This document shows positions 25,412 through 33,075 of a stretch of 64,000 bases of DNA, piece by piece. The notes under the pieces were generated by a model. It ran no database searches. It was not told the DNA's origin and worked only from the letters and a program-made list of their open reading frames with translations. Both the position numbers and the translations under genes were made by a program. The DNA is taken from positions 806,001 through 870,000 of the forward strand of contig CAVQJL010000012.1 in the NCBI GenBank assembly GCA_963712815.1, read 5' to 3'. Origin of the DNA: RPQJ01 sp963712815. Lineage in GTDB: Bacteria > Pseudomonadota > Gammaproteobacteria > Steroidobacterales > Steroidobacteraceae. Numbering within the stretch: the stretch's first letter is position 1; the number at the start of each line of letters is the position of its first letter.

Positions 25412-27094
25412 GCGAGCGCGCCCGGTGCCGAACTTCTCGCCAAAAAAATTCCCCGGCTTCCACGCAGGCCGCACCGGGTCGTTGCCGATCGAAAGCCCGA
25501 TCCGGTAGTTCACGTGCGCGAGCTGCGCCGCCGCCGGCCAGTGCATCGGCTGGTTCAGGTCGTCGTTCGGCAGGTGATAGCGATGCGAGCGGAATTCCTT
25601 GACCCTCGCCAGCCCGTCGCTGCCGTCGCGCGGCTGGACGCCCGACTTGAGGTAGATCGCCGGGACTCCCTCGCGGACGAATGGGTACTGGTCGCTGCGC
25701 ACGAACACGACTTCTTCGGGCAGCGGATCGGGCGTCAAGGTCAGGCCGACCTCCGTGACGGCCCGCCTGGCCACACCCTCGAGCGTCGAATGCTCAATGC
25801 CGATGGGAACGGCGTCGCTCACGTCGCCGATCAGCAGCGGCATGTCCATGTTGACGTTCGCCACCAGCGACTCGCGCGGTACCGTCGGCTGGGCGGCGAA
25901 ATGATAGGAACCCAGCAGCCCCTTCTCCTCGGCCGTGAGCGCGATGAACAACATCGAGCGCTTCGGCGGCTTGCGTCCCGCCGCCAGCAACCGAGCGGAC
26001 TCCAGCATCGCGGCGATGCCGACCGCGTTGTCCTGCGCGCCGTTGTAGATCGAATCCCCGTCGTGGGGTGCGCCGATCCCCAGGTGGTCGAGATGGGCAG
26101 TGAAGGCGACGTGCTCGCCGGCCAGCCTCGCATCGCTGCCGGGCAGCCGTCCGATCACGTTGCGACTCTCGATGCGGTCCAGGCGCGCACGGGTCGCCAG
26201 CGTCGCCTCGCCGGCGAGATCGAAGGCGCGCAACTCGCCCCGCTCCAGCATCTCGAAGACCTCGGACGCGGTGTGCGGGGATCCCTCGAAAATTGCCTCG
26301 GCCACATGGACGCTGGCGCTGACCCGCACAGGCAGCCCCGGGAAGTCGTCCGCCGGCAGCCCCTGCGCGTCGATCCGGCGCATCGCGGGTCGCTGCCAGT
26401 TCGGCGAATCGAGCGCCCAGGGGCGCCGCGCCTCGTTGACCGGATCCCCGAGGAAAATGGCCCCGACGGCGCCACGTCGCTCGAGCTCGCGCAGTTTCTC
26501 GTTCGGGGACGCATGGAAGGCCCGCTGGTCGACCGGAAAGCGCGCCGGCGCATTGTTGAGCACCACGGCGATCTTGCCCTTCACCTCGACGCCCTGGAAA
26601 TCGTCGTGCCCGAGCTGCGGCGCGAGCACGGCCTGGGCTACGAATACGAGCGGGGCCGTGACCGCGGCGGCGCCGGTCGTGAAGTTGATCGCCGGCAGGA
26701 ACTCCGTCTCGAAGGCGAATGCCTGCGCGCGGCCGTCCCGGGCAAGTGCGAACCGTGCGCCATCGCGTTCCCGAACCCCGCGAACCAAGGGAACGCTCTG
26801 GAAGAAAGTGCCGTCGTCGCCACCGGGCTCGAGACCGATCAGGCGGTACTGGGACGCCACGTACAGCGCGGCGAGGTCGAACCCGCGCGTGCCTGCCTCG
26901 CGTCCCTCGAGCAGGTCGTCGGCCAGAAAACGCACGTCGGCCTCGATGCGAGCGGCCGATCGCGCGACTTCATCGGGCGACGGCGCAGTGGCCGCGACCG
27001 CTGTGTGGTTCGCGGCCAGGACTCCGCACGTCGCGAGTGCAGTGAATCCAAACCGTCGCGTCGATCGACTCGCCAAGATGCTGATTCGGTCCAT
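25409..27094 (-). CDS. Exported M28-family metallopeptidase
   Basis: A 561-residue protein; the ATG has GAGGAGG 5 nt upstream and starts a signal peptide ending near AVAATAP. A PA-domain-like insert (residues about 140-260) is followed by the M28 catalytic core: FTAHLDHLGIG (His, Asp), YNGAQDNAVGIAAMLE (bridging Asp), LTAEEKGLLGS (Glu-Glu), NVNMDMP (Asp) and YHLPNDD (His). It should be a di-zinc aminopeptidase acting in the periplasm or outside. A second M28 paralogue lies at 38269. It is divergent from msrA with a 35-bp gap. Confidence 0.92.
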   Translation of the reverse strand: MDRISILASRSTRRFGFTALATCGVLAANHTAVAATAPSPDEVARSAARIEADVRFLADDLLEGREAGTRGFDLAALYVASQYRLIGLEPGGDDGTFFQSVPLVRGVRERDGARFALARDGRAQAFAFETEFLPAINFTTGAAAVTAPLVFVAQAVLAPQLGHDDFQGVEVKGKIAVVLNNAPARFPVDQRAFHASPNEKLRELERRGAVGAIFLGDPVNEARRPWALDSPNWQRPAMRRIDAQGLPADDFPGLPVRVSASVHVAEAIFEGSPHTASEVFEMLERGELRAFDLAGEATLATRARLDRIESRNVIGRLPGSDARLAGEHVAFTAHLDHLGIGAPHDGDSIYNGAQDNAVGIAAMLESARLLAAGRKPPKRSMLFIALTAEEKGLLGSYHFAAQPTVPRESLVANVNMDMPLLIGDVSDAVPIGIEHSTLEGVARRAVTEVGLTLTPDPLPEEVVFVRSDQYPFVREGVPAIYLKSGVQPRDGSDGLARVKEFRSHRYHLPNDDLNQPMHWPAAAQLAHVNYRIGLSIGNDPVRPAWKPGNFFGEKFGTGRAR

Positions 27095-27129
27095 TCGGCC
27101 TCCTCGAGATGTGCCGGTAGAATAGCCGC

Positions 27130-27735
27130 ATGGCACTCAAAATCGATCCCTGGTCGTTCCCAGACCCCGAGCCCGGCGCCGACAGTGGCGACGCGGGCAC
27201 CACGCTCGTGCTCGCCGGCGGCTGCTTCTGGTGCACCGAGGCGGTGTACTCCCAGCTCGACGGGGTGCTTTCGGTCCGGCCCGGCTACGCGGGCGGCTCC
27301 GCGGCCACCGCCAACTACGACGACGTCTGCACCGGCAGGACCGGCCACGCCGAGGCGATCGAGATCGAATTCGACCCGGCCCGCGTCGCGACCGGCCAGA
27401 TCCTCAAGATCTTTTTTTCGATCGCCCACGATCCCACGCAATTGAACCGTCAGGGCGCGGACGTCGGCACGCAGTACCGCTCCACGATCTTCTATGCGAA
27501 CGAGGCCCAGCGGCGAATCGCCGAGAGCTACATCGCGCAGATCGAGGCGGCCCGGGTTTTCGATGCACCGCTCGCCACGACGCTCGAACCGCTCGAAGCG
27601 TTCTATGCGGCCGAGGCGTTCCACCACGATTACGCGGCACGGAACCCCTTCCAGCCCTACATCCAGGCCGTGGCAGCGCCCAAGGTGGAAAAGCTCCGCA
27701 AGATCCACGCCGGCATGCTCAAGGACACGCCATGA
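27130..27735 (+). CDS. msrA: Peptide-methionine (S)-S-oxide reductase
   Basis: A 201-residue MsrA with the catalytic motif GGCFWCTEAVY (Cys32 nucleophile, Cys35). Other family signatures are VRPGYAGGSAATANYDDVCTGRTGHAE, DPTQLNRQGADVGTQYRS and AEAFHHDYAARNP. It reduces the S-epimer of methionine sulphoxide in proteins with thioredoxin. No signal peptide, so it is cytoplasmic. Its stop overlaps the msrB start by 4 bp (ATGA), giving a coupled msrAB operon. The N-terminal 20 residues (PWSFPDPEPGADSG) extend beyond the core domain. Confidence 0.97.
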   Translation: MALKIDPWSFPDPEPGADSGDAGTTLVLAGGCFWCTEAVYSQLDGVLSVRPGYAGGSAATANYDDVCTGRTGHAEAIEIEFDPARVATGQILKIFFSIAHDPTQLNRQGADVGTQYRSTIFYANEAQRRIAESYIAQIEAARVFDAPLATTLEPLEAFYAAEAFHHDYAARNPFQPYIQAVAAPKVEKLRKIHAGMLKDTP

Positions 27736-28178
27736 GCCCGTTCGACCTCTCGCCGCTCACGCCGCAGGAGCGCAGTCGCCTCGAGTCGACGCTCACCGCC
27801 GAGGAGCGACACGTGCTGCTCGAGCACGGCACCGAGCGACCGTTCTGCGGCACGCTCGTGGACCAGAAGCAGCCGGGCACCTACAGCTGCCGACTGTGCG
27901 GATTGCCGCTGTTTCGCGCAACCGAGAAGTTCGAGAGCGGCACGGGCTGGCCGAGCTTCACGACGCCCTACGACGAAACGCACCTGAAATCGATTCGCGA
28001 CGCGAGCTTCGGGATGGTGCGCACCGAGATCCGCTGCGCGCGCTGCGACAGCCACCAGGGGCACGTGTTCCCGGACGGCCCGCCGCCCACCGGACAGCGC
28101 TACTGCATCAACTCGGTCTCGCTCACCTTCACGCCGGATGGCGAACCGCTCCCGGACGTGCTCGAGCGCGGCGGCTGA
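27732..28178 (+). CDS. msrB: Peptide-methionine (R)-S-oxide reductase
   Basis: A 148-residue zinc-type MsrB. The structural zinc is held by YSCRLCG (Cys53, Cys56) and RCARCDSH (Cys102, Cys105). The catalytic Cys is Cys125 in QRYCINSVSL. Substrate-site motifs ESGTGWPSF and HQGHVFPDGP are intact. It reduces methionine-R-sulphoxide and complements the stereospecificity of MsrA. It overlaps msrA by 4 bp. Cys39 in RPFCG may be the resolving residue. The 190 bp after it, up to the DUF3597 gene, hold no gene that I can see. Confidence 0.97.
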   Translation: MSPFDLSPLTPQERSRLESTLTAEERHVLLEHGTERPFCGTLVDQKQPGTYSCRLCGLPLFRATEKFESGTGWPSFTTPYDETHLKSIRDASFGMVRTEIRCARCDSHQGHVFPDGPPPTGQRYCINSVSLTFTPDGEPLPDVLERGG

Positions 28179-28368
28179 CAGGGAGCCTGGGCCCGCGGGC
28201 TCGCAATTCAAGCGCCGGCAAGCACGAGCGCTCCGCGTTGTCCACGGTGGGACTTTCGAGCCCTACTCGGCTATTGTCCCAACGGGGGCCTCGTCGTTGA
28301 GCGAGCGCGGCCGTGCACGTACCGGCCCTGCGGCTCATTGGACTTTTGCTGCAACAGGAGATTAGCGA

Positions 28369-28776
28369 ATGGGATTTTTCAGCAACATTCTCGAAAAGCT
28401 CGGTATCAAGAAGGCAAAGGCCGCGCCGCCCCCGCCGCCGCCGCCGCCCCAGCCCCAGTTTCAGACGCAGGCCCCGGCCGCGCCTCCACCGCCCCCGCCG
28501 CCCGTCGAGATCCCCATGGTGGACGTGGTGGCGCAGCTCGAATCGCTGGCAGCCGCGAACCCGCAGAAACTCAACTGGAAGACCTCGATCGTGGACCTGC
28601 TCAAGCTGCTCGACATCGACAGCAGCTTCAGCGCCCGCAAGGAACTCGCGCTCGAGCTCGGCTGCCCTCCCGATCTGATGAGCGACTCGGCCAAGATGAA
28701 CATGTGGCTGCACAAAACGGTGCTCAGGCAGATTGCGGAGAACGGCGGCAACGTGCCGGCGGAACTCTACGACTGA
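28369..28776 (+). CDS. DUF3597 family protein
   Basis: A 135-residue cytoplasmic protein. The N-terminus MGFFSNILEKLGIKKAK is followed by two Pro-rich runs (residues 19-27 and 40-47), then the DUF3597 domain: VDVVAQLESLAAANPQKLNWKTSIVDLLKLLDID, ELALELGCP and the end NVPAELYD. The domain is a small helical unit whose role is unknown; it is often found as a single gene and looks stress-related by association with LysM proteins elsewhere. It is closed by a strong terminator at 28809. Confidence 0.88.
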   Translation: MGFFSNILEKLGIKKAKAAPPPPPPPPQPQFQTQAPAAPPPPPPPVEIPMVDVVAQLESLAAANPQKLNWKTSIVDLLKLLDIDSSFSARKELALELGCPPDLMSDSAKMNMWLHKTVLRQIAENGGNVPAELYD

Positions 28777-28808
28777 GCCCGCGCCAGTCGCACGACCGTG
28801 ACTGAAGG

Positions 28809-28842
28809 GCGAGCCGGACCTCAGGTCCGGCTCGCTTTTTTT
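28809..28842 (+). terminator. Rho-independent terminator
   Basis: GCGAGCCGGACC (28809-28820) pairs perfectly with GGTCCGGCTCGC (28824-28835) over a 3-nt loop and is followed by seven T residues. It ends the DUF3597 transcript. The loop contains the stop codon of the opposing DUF2784 gene. Confidence 0.92.
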
Positions 28843-29192
28843 CGCCTCCAGAAGCGGGCGTAGATCGCGACGTTGATCGCGATCACGAACAGCCCGAGCG
28901 CGAGCTGCACACCGCGTGTCAGGCCCTCCGGATAGAGGGCCGCCAGCAGGTAGTGCTCGACGAAGCCGCCGCCGTAGCCGAGTTCGCCGGCGAGCCGCCG
29001 CCAGTGATTCTCGAGTGGCGTGAGCGGGCAGACGCCGCCCGCGAACTCGATGCCGGCGCCCCAGAGCACGACGGGCAGGTGGACCCACGCGAGCCGCGGC
29101 CAGCGCATCGCGGCGAGCCCGCCCAGCACTACGAAGGCGACGAAGGCGGCGTGGGCGACGAGGACGAGGTCCGCCAGCAGCCGGTAGGACAC
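28821..29192 (-). CDS. DUF2784 integral membrane protein
   Basis: A 123-residue protein with about three or four transmembrane helices. It begins MSYRLLADLVLVAHAAFVAFVVLGG and has GVCPLTPLENHWRRLAGE ... FVEHYLL, the DUF2784 signature with Cys-Pro-Leu-Thr and Glu-His residues that might contact a cofactor. The C-terminus (ARFWRRKKASRT) is basic and cytoplasmic. Function of the family is unknown. Its last codons lie in the terminator hairpin of the convergent DUF3597 gene. Confidence 0.85.
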   Translation of the reverse strand: MSYRLLADLVLVAHAAFVAFVVLGGLAAMRWPRLAWVHLPVVLWGAGIEFAGGVCPLTPLENHWRRLAGELGYGGGFVEHYLLAALYPEGLTRGVQLALGLFVIAINVAIYARFWRRKKASRT

Positions 29193-29251
29193 CGGGTCGC
29201 CCCGTGCCGCTCAGCCCGCCGGGACGCGACCCGCGGACGGCGACCCGACGC

Positions 29252-29509
29252 TCAAGACGACTTCTTGAACAGGCCGAGTTTCTGCAGGATGAAGATCAGC
29301 AGGGCTGCGCCGATGATCGCCACCACGAAACGCAGGATGCCGCCGGAAGGCGCAAGTCCCAGCAGGCCGAAGGCCCAGAAGCCGAGCGCGGAGCCCACGA
29401 CGCCGACGAGAACGTTCGCGACGAGGCCCATCTGGGCGTTGGTCTTCATGACGATGCTGGCGAGCCAGCCGACGATGCCGCCGATGATCAAGCTGATGAT
29501 GAATCCCAT
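29252..29509 (-). CDS. GlsB/YeaQ/YmgE family stress-response membrane protein
   Basis: An 85-residue, very hydrophobic protein with three transmembrane helices. It opens MGFIISLIIGGIVGWLASIVMK and has GLVANVLVGVVGSALGFWAFG, matching the transglycosylase-associated/GlsB group. The name reflects a link to general and envelope stress; no enzyme activity is established. AGGGA precedes the ATG. A longer upstream frame with a Ser/Arg-rich extension is rejected, because the conserved protein begins at this ATG. Confidence 0.9.
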   Translation of the reverse strand: MGFIISLIIGGIVGWLASIVMKTNAQMGLVANVLVGVVGSALGFWAFGLLGLAPSGGILRFVVAIIGAALLIFILQKLGLFKKSS

Positions 29510-29633
29510 GATGTTTCCCTCCGATGATCTCCGGCACGCGCACGCTGCGCTCCGGAACCCTGATGCGCTCTCACCGTAGCAGAAGGCCGCGGCCCGCCGC
29601 CATCCCACGAACCGGTCGTGCGGGCTGCCGCCG

Positions 29634-30080
29634 CTACCGCCTGCGTGCGAGCCAGCGGTCGAGCTGCCCCGCGAACGCCTGCCGGTCGGCCTGGCTCAGG
29701 GCCGGCGGCCCGCCGGTCATTATTCCGCTCGCCCGCATCGTGTCCATGAAATCGCGCATCGTCAGCAACGCGCGAATGGTGTCGGCCGAGTACATCTCGC
29801 CGCGCGGGTTGAGGGCCTGCGCACCGCGCGCGATGACGTCGGCCGCGAGCGGGATGTCCGCCGTGATCACGAGGTCCCCGGGCGCGACGCGCTTCGCGAT
29901 CTCCTGGTCGGCGACATCGAAGCCGCCCTGCACCTGCAGCAGCCGCACGTTCGGGAGCCGCGGCACGGCCATGGCGTGATTCGCAACGAGCGTCAGCGCG
30001 ATGCCGGTGCGCTCGGCCGCCTTGAACAGGATCTCCTTGACGGGGCGCGGGCAGGCGTCGGCATCGACCCAGATGGCCAT
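29634..30080 (-). CDS. YaiI/YqxD family protein (DUF188)
   Basis: A 148-residue protein of the YaiI/UPF0178 type. It starts AIWVDADACPRPVKEILFKAAER and continues with VQGGFDVADQEIAKRV, GDLVITADIPLAADVI and GEMYSADTIRALL. The acidic residues (DADAC, ADIPLA) resemble the active site of PIN/FEN-like nucleases, so a nuclease role has been suggested for the family but not shown. Cytoplasmic. It lies 27 nt downstream of the LEA-type lipoprotein gene on the same strand, so both may share a transcript. Confidence 0.9.
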   Translation of the reverse strand: MAIWVDADACPRPVKEILFKAAERTGIALTLVANHAMAVPRLPNVRLLQVQGGFDVADQEIAKRVAPGDLVITADIPLAADVIARGAQALNPRGEMYSADTIRALLTMRDFMDTMRASGIMTGGPPALSQADRQAFAGQLDRWLARRR

Positions 30081-30107
30081 CGCTGGGTGTCGGACCCGCG
30101 AGTCAGG

Positions 30108-30584
30108 TCAGCCGGCCGGAACTGGAGCGGATTTGGGCAGTTCAAATTCGCCGCTGACGCCGAACCGGTGGGCGCTGAACACACCGCTGCTGAGCTTGCC
30201 GCTCATCTCGTAGCGGATCTTGTCGACGGGCTGGCCGTCGAGCACGCCCATGACCTGCCGTGCCATGCGCAGGACCGAGACGGTCACCGGCACGGCAACC
30301 ACGACTTCACCAAATCCAGGCAGAGTGCCGGCCTCGCTGCTCACGCCAGTCGCGAACGTCTTGCCCTGGACGTCGAGCTCAACGTACACGCCGAAGAAGT
30401 CGATCGGCGCCTGGTTTGGGTTCTGCACGCGCAGCTTGACGAGCATGCGCAGTTCCATGCCCTCGCCCGGGATGGATTCGATGCCCGCGACGGTGACCTG
30501 CAGGGGATCAGTACCGGGGAGGCTGGCACATGCACCCAGCGCCAGCATGCCGACGGCGGCGAGAAACTGTCGTCGGCTAGGCAT
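30108..30584 (-). CDS. LEA type 2 (WHy-domain) lipoprotein
   Basis: A 158-residue protein with a lipoprotein signal, MPSRRQFLAAVGMLALGAC (lipobox LGAC, Cys19). The mature part is a single LEA-2/water-stress WHy domain: LRMLVKLRVQNPNQAPIDFFGVYVELDVQGK and the DNKIRYEMSGKL-like end VDKIRYEMSGKL. Bacterial members sit on the outer membrane inner face or periplasm and are thought to stabilise the envelope. It lies downstream of the VPLPA-CTERM gene but a hairpin separates them. Confidence 0.88.
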   Translation of the reverse strand: MPSRRQFLAAVGMLALGACASLPGTDPLQVTVAGIESIPGEGMELRMLVKLRVQNPNQAPIDFFGVYVELDVQGKTFATGVSSEAGTLPGFGEVVVAVPVTVSVLRMARQVMGVLDGQPVDKIRYEMSGKLSSGVFSAHRFGVSGEFELPKSAPVPAG

Positions 30585-30655
30585 ATGCGTCTCCGGAACG
30601 GCTTGGACCGCCAGATAGTTTGAGACATGAATGCGCCTTCAGGCCAGCCGGGACC

Positions 30656-30691
30656 AAATTAAAGGGCCACTGATCCGCAGATCAGTGGCCC
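30656..30691 (-). terminator. Rho-independent terminator of the VPLPA-CTERM gene
   Basis: A perfect 12-bp stem (30664-30675 with 30680-30691, loop of 4) lies 27 bp after the stop of the upstream gene. Read on the minus strand, the stem is followed by TTTAATTT, giving a usable U-rich tail. It separates that gene from the LEA-type lipoprotein gene. Confidence 0.85.
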
Positions 30692-30717
30692 CAGCATCGA
30701 ACCCTCCCGATCTGCCG

Positions 30718-31419
30718 TCAGGACGCGAAGGTGCCCGCCCTTCGACGACGACCGACGGCGAAAAGGCCGACCAATCCCGACCCAAGGAGCCAGGCAGCCG
30801 CCGGGAGCGGAACCGCGGTCAAACTGGCTGCGCTGACATAGAACTGCTCGTTGTTGAATGCAAGGAGGATCTCCTGATTCGCACCGAGCAGGAGATCACC
30901 GAAACTGACGACGCCGTCCTTTGCGTTGATCAGTTGCATGGTCATCCAATTTACGCCGCCATTCACGGAGTAGTCGAACTTGTCGGTTGCGAGAAAAGAC
31001 GGATCGCTCGGATGCGCCTCGCCACGGAACGACAGACTGTGCAGGATCACCGAAGTACCCCACTTGAGCCCCAGGATCTCGCCTGTGGTCACGTTGTCGT
31101 CGTTGGTCGGGTTGCACTGATTTCCCGCGGTCAGCACCTTGCACACGCCGATACCGGCCTGGTTCCGGTCGAAGTAAGCATAGGGCAGGTCCCCGGTGAT
31201 GCCGTCCGAGGCAGAGCCGGAATATCCCAATGCGGTCGTCGCGATCGGAACGTAGACGGAGGAAAACGGATTGAGCGACGGGGTCGCCTCAATGGCCCGC
31301 TCCCCTGACACGTTGTCGATATGGCCGATGAAGTCCAGGATCATCGCGCTGGCCGGCGCGGTGGAGAACAACGAGATGGTGCCCAGCACCATGGCGAGGC
31401 TCGAGTATTTCTTTGTCAT
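30718..31419 (-). CDS. VPLPA-CTERM sorting-domain exported protein
   Basis: A 233-residue secreted protein. The signal peptide (MTKKYSSLAMVLGTISLF ... ASA) is followed by an all-beta middle that I cannot assign, with one Cys pair (GVCKV ... NQCNP). The C-terminus has the tripartite sorting signal: VPLPAAAWLLGSGLVGLFAV and then GRRRR. That is the VPLPA variant of PEP-CTERM, processed by an exosortase, which must be encoded outside this window. Such proteins go to the surface or exopolysaccharide matrix. Lower GC than neighbours is visible in its upstream region. A sigma-54-like promoter lies 88 bp upstream. Confidence 0.88.
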   Translation of the reverse strand: MTKKYSSLAMVLGTISLFSTAPASAMILDFIGHIDNVSGERAIEATPSLNPFSSVYVPIATTALGYSGSASDGITGDLPYAYFDRNQAGIGVCKVLTAGNQCNPTNDDNVTTGEILGLKWGTSVILHSLSFRGEAHPSDPSFLATDKFDYSVNGGVNWMTMQLINAKDGVVSFGDLLLGANQEILLAFNNEQFYVSAASLTAVPLPAAAWLLGSGLVGLFAVGRRRRAGTFAS

Positions 31420-31506
31420 TTGACGAACCCTTGGTACTGCGGATGGATACCGTCTGCTTAAAGCAATAATCGAGCCATACGAGAAAGCTCCGCCAAATCA
31501 GGCTGT

Positions 31507-31522
31507 TGCATCTGGCAGCCCA
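31507..31522 (-). promoter_or_regulatory. Sigma-54-like -24/-12 promoter of the VPLPA-CTERM gene
   Basis: On the minus strand this reads TGGGCTGCCAGATGCA. The invariant GG and GC are exactly 12 bp apart as in TGGCACG-N4-TTGCW, and G at position 7 also matches. It is about 88 nt before the start codon. RpoN control of PEP-CTERM genes is known in other Proteobacteria; here it is inference from the match. Confidence 0.55.
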
Positions 31523-31529
31523 GGGCTTC

Positions 31530-31545
31530 TGTAAAGAAATCCGAC
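31530..31545. promoter_or_regulatory. Possible activator site upstream of the sigma-54-like promoter
   Basis: TGTAAAGAAATCCGAC lies 8 bp upstream of the -24 element, in a locally AT-richer patch. It resembles the TGTAA...TCCGAC elements I associate with PEP-CTERM promoters and a PrsR-type activator. The match is from memory and would need a motif search against the genome's other PEP-CTERM genes. Confidence 0.35.
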
Positions 31546-31644
31546 GTTGGCTCTCGCGCCCGTGTCCGTGCCCGCGGTCAAAATGTGCATCGGCTGCGCC
31601 GCGGCCCACCACGGCGAGGGCTTGGGAGGTCCGCGCCGCGGTAC

Positions 31645-33012
31645 TCAGCGGAGCGGTTCGAAGCGCGCGGTGAAGTGCCGCAGCTGCGGCGGCTGCGAGA
31701 CGATCCGCAGGCCGCGCAGCGAGTCGCGCCGATGCACGACCTCCTCGAACACCTCGACGAGGTAGTCAGCGTGCGACTGGGTGTACACGCGCCGCGGCAT
31801 GGCGAGGCGCACGAGGTCCATGTCGGCCGGCCCCTCGGTCCCGTCGGGCTTCTGGCCGAACATGACGGTGCCGATCTCGCAGGCCCGGATGCCGCCGAGC
31901 TCGTACAGGGCGACCGCCAGGGCGTGGCCCGGGTACTGCAGCGGCGGAATGTGCGGCAGGAAGCGACGCGCGTCCACGAACACTGCGTGGCCGCCCACGG
32001 GCCGTACGATCGGCACTCCGAGCGCCGTTAGCTTCTCGCCGATGTACTCGTTCGTCCGCACCCGGTAGCGCAGGTACTGCTCGTCGACGATCTCGCCGAG
32101 GCCCACGGCGATGGCGTCGAGATCGCGGCCGGCAAGGCCACCGTAGGTCGGGAACCCCTCGGTGAGGATCAGCCGGTTGCGCGCCGCGGCGGCGAGCGCG
32201 TCGTCGTTCACGGCCAGCCAGCCGCCGATGTTGGCGAAGGCATCCTTTTTGGCGCTCATGGTCATGCCGTCGGCGACGGCGAACATGTCGCGGACGATGT
32301 CCTTGACGCTGCGCGCGCCCTGCCCCGGCTCGCGGCACTTGATGAACCAGGCGTTCTCGGCGAACCGGCAACCGTCGATGATCAGCGGCTTGCCGTGGCG
32401 CCGGGCGATCCCGGCCGTAGCGCGGATGTTCTCGAGGCTCACGGGCTGGCCGCCGCCGGCATTGTTGGTGACGGTCAGCATCACGATCGGGATTCGCTCG
32501 CCCGAGTCGAGCAGCAACTGCTCGAGCCGCGCGAGGTCGATGTTGCCCTTGAACGGGTGCAGGTCCTCCGGGTCGTGGGCCTCGCGGACGACGAGATCCA
32601 CCGCCTCCGCGCCAGTCGCCTCGATGTTGCCGCGCGTCGTGTCGAAGTGGGTGTTCGACGGGATCAGCTTGCCAGGCCCGCCGACGATCGAGAACAGGAT
32701 CGCCTCCGCCGCCCGCCCCTGGTGCGTGGGTATGACGTGACGGAAAGGCATCAGTTCGCGCACCGCCGACTCGAAGCGATAGAACGACGGTGAACCGGCG
32801 TACGACTCGTCGCCGCGCATGACGGCGCTCCACTGCTCGGCACTCATCGCGCTCGTGCCCGAGTCGGTGAGCAGGTCGATGATGACGTCGTCCGAGTGCA
32901 GGCCGAACAGGTTCCAGCCGACACCTTCCAGCAGACGGCGGCGCTCTTCGGGCGTGGTGAGCCGGATCGGCTCGACCACCTTGATGCGGAAGGGCTCGAT
33001 GATGGTTTTCAT
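31645..33012 (-). CDS. tnaA: Tryptophanase (L-tryptophan indole-lyase)
   Basis: A 455-residue fold-type I PLP enzyme, aligned along its length with tryptophanase: EPFRIKVVEPIRLTT at the N-terminus, DLLTDSGTSAMS, MRGDESYAGS, PTHQGRAAE, TNNAGGGQPVSLENI, the PLP Lys256 in MSAKKDAFAN, EGFPTYGGLAGRDL and the C-terminal RHFTARFEPLR. It splits Trp to indole, pyruvate and ammonia. Tyrosine phenol-lyase is the close alternative; the sequence reads nearer to Tnase but substrate should be tested. No TnaC leader peptide or tnaB permease is seen. It follows the TolB/TPR gene by 63 bp. Confidence 0.88.
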   Translation of the reverse strand: MKTIIEPFRIKVVEPIRLTTPEERRRLLEGVGWNLFGLHSDDVIIDLLTDSGTSAMSAEQWSAVMRGDESYAGSPSFYRFESAVRELMPFRHVIPTHQGRAAEAILFSIVGGPGKLIPSNTHFDTTRGNIEATGAEAVDLVVREAHDPEDLHPFKGNIDLARLEQLLLDSGERIPIVMLTVTNNAGGGQPVSLENIRATAGIARRHGKPLIIDGCRFAENAWFIKCREPGQGARSVKDIVRDMFAVADGMTMSAKKDAFANIGGWLAVNDDALAAAARNRLILTEGFPTYGGLAGRDLDAIAVGLGEIVDEQYLRYRVRTNEYIGEKLTALGVPIVRPVGGHAVFVDARRFLPHIPPLQYPGHALAVALYELGGIRACEIGTVMFGQKPDGTEGPADMDLVRLAMPRRVYTQSHADYLVEVFEEVVHRRDSLRGLRIVSQPPQLRHFTARFEPLR

Positions 33013-33075
33013 GACGTCTCAATCACAGGTGAAGTCCCGCTGGCCGACCGCGCGGCAGTGGGGCGGGTAGCCGTG

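Noticed and set aside
28179..28368. Possible small gene or sRNA between msrB and the DUF3597 gene
   Set aside because: No start with ribosome site, no conserved peptide and no terminator-like structure could be seen in these 190 bases.
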